Assembly: GCF_009729205.1 (NCBI RefSeq)
Contig: NZ_VTHB01000006.1
Location: forward strand, 169,546 to 233,545
Direction: 5' to 3'
DNA length: 64,000 bases
DNA from: Mycobacteroides sp. CBMA 271
GTDB lineage: Bacteria > Actinomycetota > Actinomycetes > Mycobacteriales > Mycobacteriaceae
Every line of letters begins with the position of its first letter. The first letter of the stretch is position 1. The notes beneath the pieces were generated by a model that saw only the letters and a list, made by a program, of their open reading frames with translations, was not told the origin of the DNA and did no database searches. Below, piece by piece: positions 61,562 to 64,000 of the stretch. Made by a program: the position numbers and the translations under genes.

Positions 61562-61891
61562 ATGATGAACTTCCCTTCAGGTGATGAGGTTCCTCAGGTC
61601 GGCATCGAAGAGATCTCGGCTGCGCTGGATCTTGGTGTCAAGTTGCTTGACGTCCGCGAGGACGACGAGTGGGCGGCCGGCCATATCGACGGCGCGCAAC
61701 ATATACCGCTAGGCGATGTGCCGTCCCGGATGGACGAACTGGATTCAGATGCTCCGCTGTGGGTGATCTGCCACGCGGGGGGCCGTTCTCAGCGTGCCGC
61801 CGCCTACCTGAATCGCAACGGTTTCGACGTCAGCAACGTCTCTGGTGGCATGTTGGCCTGGGTACAGGCAGGTAAGCCGACTAGCAGCTGA
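61562..61891 (+). CDS. Rhodanese-like domain protein
   Basis: A 109-residue single rhodanese domain. LLDVREDDEWAAGHIDGAQH near residues 25-44 is the CH2A-like motif, and the active loop CHAGGRSQRAA near 75 holds the Cys that carries persulfide sulfur. SGGMLAWVQAG near the end is typical. The start is one of two tandem ATGs (61562, 61565) after AGGAA; the long upstream frame from 61493 is less likely. Small rhodaneses move sulfur or detoxify. It is a lone gene between msrA and the DUF4328-like gene. Confidence 0.88.
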   Translation: MMNFPSGDEVPQVGIEEISAALDLGVKLLDVREDDEWAAGHIDGAQHIPLGDVPSRMDELDSDAPLWVICHAGGRSQRAAAYLNRNGFDVSNVSGGMLAWVQAGKPTSS

Positions 61892-61960
61892 GATTCTGGC
61901 GACCTGCCTCGGTGGTAAGCCGCGATGCACCACTCGCTGCAGGTTGCACCCTCAGGCCGT

Positions 61961-61966
61961 TACGCT
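61961..61966 (+). promoter_or_regulatory. -10 box (TACGCT) for a leaderless mRNA
   Basis: TACGCT ends six bases before ATG 61973 and there is no Shine-Dalgarno. Confidence 0.5.
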
Positions 61967-61972
61967 GGACGA

Positions 61973-63136
61973 ATGATCCAGGTGTGCTCCCGCTGCGGTA
62001 CTCAGTGGAACGTGCGTGAGCAGCGTCGATACTGGTGCCCGCGGTGTAGGGGCACGCTCCTTGAGCCAGGAATGACCGCGCCGCCGCGTCCGCTTGCTCC
62101 GATGCCGCAGCCGCCTACGGCCGCTCAACCGCCAGGCGGAAAGTACTGGGTCCCGCCGACGCAGCAGGGTGCTGTGGCAACTCCGGCGGCGCGTCCCGCG
62201 GCGCGGCCCACGCGTCTCCCCAACGGGTACCGATGGATTGCCGTGCGCCCGGGCTCGCCCCCGACGACGGTGCGCCGGCGACGTCCGTTGGGCCCGACGC
62301 CGCGCTACGGATACATCCCGCGCTGGGGTCTGGTCGACCACATCGAGCCCGCCAGCTCGTCACGCCAAGGGATAGCCGGGGGTCATATCCCCAGCCGAGT
62401 ACTCGACGGGCTCCTGCTCGCCACAATCATCACCCTGGCAATCGTTTCGTGTGCGCATTTCCTTCGATATGCGTTGATGGCTTACAACAGGGGAGCGCTG
62501 ATCCCGCGGTTCGTCGCCAGCGCATCGAACCTGCTAGTGCTGGTCAACGTGGCGCTGGCCTTCGCGGTGATGGTGGCCACCGCGTGGTTCCTCACCGAAT
62601 GGATGATCGCCCGGCGCGCCGAAACATACCGTGACCTGGGATTCGATGATCCGAGAGGCCGATCTGAGATTCGCGTGGGCTGCCTGCTGCCCTTCGTGAA
62701 CATCCTGGGCGTCCCCCTGCTGCTCCTGGAGTTGGCCAAGATCGAGAACCGGTGGTATCGGCAGTACCGGAACATTGTCTGGTGGTCGATCCTGTGGGGC
62801 GCCACCTGGCTGCTGGTTCTGATCACCTGGGTGAGTCGCGATCCATGGACGGTGCAGGGAATCGCCGACAACGCATTGTTCACCGCCATCGACTACGCGA
62901 TGGCGGCGGTTGCGGCGTGGTCGCTTCGACGGGTGTACCGGGGCTTCGTCGCGCCCGAAGGCCATCATCGCGCGGTGCGTTGGTTGGCGGTGGAATCGGT
63001 GCAGCGGCCAGTGCCGCTCGAAGCCGATCGACCGGATGTGCAGACGACACGCGAAGACAATTCCGGCGCTGCGGTTGAACCAGTGGGGCAGGAACCGGCA
63101 GCATTGGAGCGTGACCGAGTCGTCGGAGCCTGGTGA
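61973..63136 (+). CDS. Membrane protein with N-terminal zinc ribbon, DUF4328-like (Rv3843c-type)
   Basis: A 387-residue protein. It begins with a zinc ribbon (CSRCGTQW near residue 5 and CPRCRGT near 25), then a Pro-rich linker (residues 35-120). Five or so transmembrane helices follow (near 140-165, 185-205, 235-255, 272-290, 300-320) with the DUF4328-like segments RRAETYRDLGF and RSEIRVGCLLPFVN. The tail is acidic. Position before glpQ1 matches Rv3843c. Its 3' end overlaps the glpQ1 start by 26 bases, so the two are probably coupled. Function unknown. Confidence 0.82.
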   Translation: MIQVCSRCGTQWNVREQRRYWCPRCRGTLLEPGMTAPPRPLAPMPQPPTAAQPPGGKYWVPPTQQGAVATPAARPAARPTRLPNGYRWIAVRPGSPPTTVRRRRPLGPTPRYGYIPRWGLVDHIEPASSSRQGIAGGHIPSRVLDGLLLATIITLAIVSCAHFLRYALMAYNRGALIPRFVASASNLLVLVNVALAFAVMVATAWFLTEWMIARRAETYRDLGFDDPRGRSEIRVGCLLPFVNILGVPLLLLELAKIENRWYRQYRNIVWWSILWGATWLLVLITWVSRDPWTVQGIADNALFTAIDYAMAAVAAWSLRRVYRGFVAPEGHHRAVRWLAVESVQRPVPLEADRPDVQTTREDNSGAAVEPVGQEPAALERDRVVGAW

Positions 63137-63986
63137 TGAGCAGCACGCGCGAAGCGCTGACGGTGCCGAGGCGAGGTGGGGGCATGGGGCTGACCCCCAG
63201 CATCCATTCGTCGTAGCGCATCGAGGTGCCTCGGCCGATCGACCCGAGCACACCCTGGCCGCCTATGAACTCGCACTCGAGGAGGGCGCCGACGGGGTGG
63301 AGTGCGATGTCCGCCTGACGCGGGACGGACAATTGGTCTGCGTGCACGATCGCCGAGTGGACCGCACCTCCAACGGGACCGGGTTGGTCAGCGAGATGAC
63401 GTTGAGTCAGCTGCGCGCGTTGGATTTCGGCGGCTGGCATCCGGGCGGTGCCGAGGCCGGAGCGGGTACGGGGCTGCTGACGCTGGAAGAGTTGGTGTCG
63501 CTAGTCCTCGACTGGAACCGCCCGGTGAAGCTGTTTATCGAAACCAAGCATCCGGTGCGCTATGGGTCGCTGGTGGAGAACAAGGTGCTCGCCCTGCTAC
63601 ACAGGTTCGGTATCGCCGCGCCGGCGTCTGCAGACATGTCGCGTGCAGTCGTCATGTCATTCTCAGCCGCCGCGGTATGGCGTATCCGCCGCGCCGCCCC
63701 GATGTTGCCCACCGTGCTGTTGGGAGAGACCTCCCGGTACCTCGGCGGCAGCGCGGCCACCACAGTGGGCGCTACCGCCGTAGGACCGTCCATCGCGACA
63801 CTGCGTGAGCACCCGGAGCTGGTGGACAGGGCGGCCGCCCAGGGGCGCGCGACATACTGCTGGACCGTCGACCATTACGAGGACGTCGAGTTCTGCCGGA
63901 GCATTGGCGTCGCGTGGATCGCCACCAACCATCCCGGCCGCACCAAGGGATGGCTACAGCGAGGGCTGACCGGCACGGCGCTCTAA
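63111..63986 (+). CDS. glpQ1: Glycerophosphodiester phosphodiesterase
   Basis: A 291-residue enzyme that splits glycerophosphodiesters into glycerol-3-phosphate and an alcohol. VAHRGAS near residue 36 carries the catalytic His and Arg. GVECDVRLTRDGQLVCVHD near 64-82 gives the Glu and Asp metal ligands and the second His, and LFIETKHP near 145 a further Glu. WIATNHPGR closes the barrel. It matches Rv3842c nearly word for word from PEHTLAAYELAL on. GTG 63111 follows GGAG; the extra 25 N-terminal residues are variable. Confidence 0.95.
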   Translation: MTESSEPGDEQHARSADGAEARWGHGADPQHPFVVAHRGASADRPEHTLAAYELALEEGADGVECDVRLTRDGQLVCVHDRRVDRTSNGTGLVSEMTLSQLRALDFGGWHPGGAEAGAGTGLLTLEELVSLVLDWNRPVKLFIETKHPVRYGSLVENKVLALLHRFGIAAPASADMSRAVVMSFSAAAVWRIRRAAPMLPTVLLGETSRYLGGSAATTVGATAVGPSIATLREHPELVDRAAAQGRATYCWTVDHYEDVEFCRSIGVAWIATNHPGRTKGWLQRGLTGTAL

Positions 63987-64000
63987 CCGCGGCCCTACTT

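Overview
The window reads as chromosome of a rapidly growing mycobacterium. GC is high, many starts are GTG, and several genes look leaderless, with a TANNNT box 6-7 bases before the start codon. From gltBD onward the gene order recalls Mycobacterium tuberculosis Rv3859c to Rv3842c (gltB, gltD, ethA, menG/rraA, hns, Rv3850, espR, a GDT1-type membrane protein, an Rv3847-position gene, sodA, an Rv3843c-like protein, glpQ1), broken up by accessory genes. The Mycobacteroides abscessus-chelonae group is my best guess; that is inference, because no search was run.

Region 1 (1-11358) is catabolic. On the minus strand lie a Baeyer-Villiger monooxygenase and two mycofactocin-type short-chain dehydrogenases. 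On the plus strand lie an HsaA-like flavin oxygenase, an HsaC-like extradiol dioxygenase, an IclR regulator and an alpha/beta hydrolase. A KshA-like Rieske oxygenase with a translationally coupled cysteine-rich small protein faces a KstD-like dehydrogenase. Together they resemble the 9,10-seco steroid ring-opening chemistry, but no dedicated HsaB or HsaD is present. Region 2 (11359-24000) holds regulator-enzyme pairs (PadR; methyltransferase/MarR; TetR/TauD dioxygenase; flavin monooxygenase/TetR), an anchored alkaline phosphatase, and a three-gene set of SDR, ferritin-like PF10118 protein and 2Fe-2S reductase.

Region 3 (24059-32479) has glutamate synthase (gltB, gltD) followed by a patch of small, partly secreted, unrecognised genes and a lipoprotein. 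Region 4 (32499-44846) has a methionine aminopeptidase divergent from an XRE regulator across two perfect palindromes, a GT87 mannosyltransferase and a PHP phosphoesterase. It then has a tight operon of TetR, BVMO, SDR, CYP125-like P450 and HAPMO-like BVMO, followed by ethA and an enoyl-CoA hydratase.

Region 5 (44836-50682) has a sugar-lactone oxidase, a D-serine dehydratase-like PLP protein and rraA. After these come a headless TipAS protein abutting a truncated secreted-protein gene, two secreted proteins and a gene-poor stretch. Region 6 (50683-63986) returns to the conserved core: hns-like, copC/ycnI-like and Rv3850-like genes, a large Pro/Gly/Thr-rich exported protein, ImmA/IrrE peptidase plus a seven-helix DUF6545 protein, espR, a frameshifted GDT1 pseudogene, sodA, a 41-residue membrane peptide, msrA, a rhodanese, a DUF4328-like membrane protein and glpQ1.

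No rRNA, tRNA, CRISPR array, insertion sequence or prophage was recognised. All family assignments come from reading motifs and from memory of M. tuberculosis proteins.
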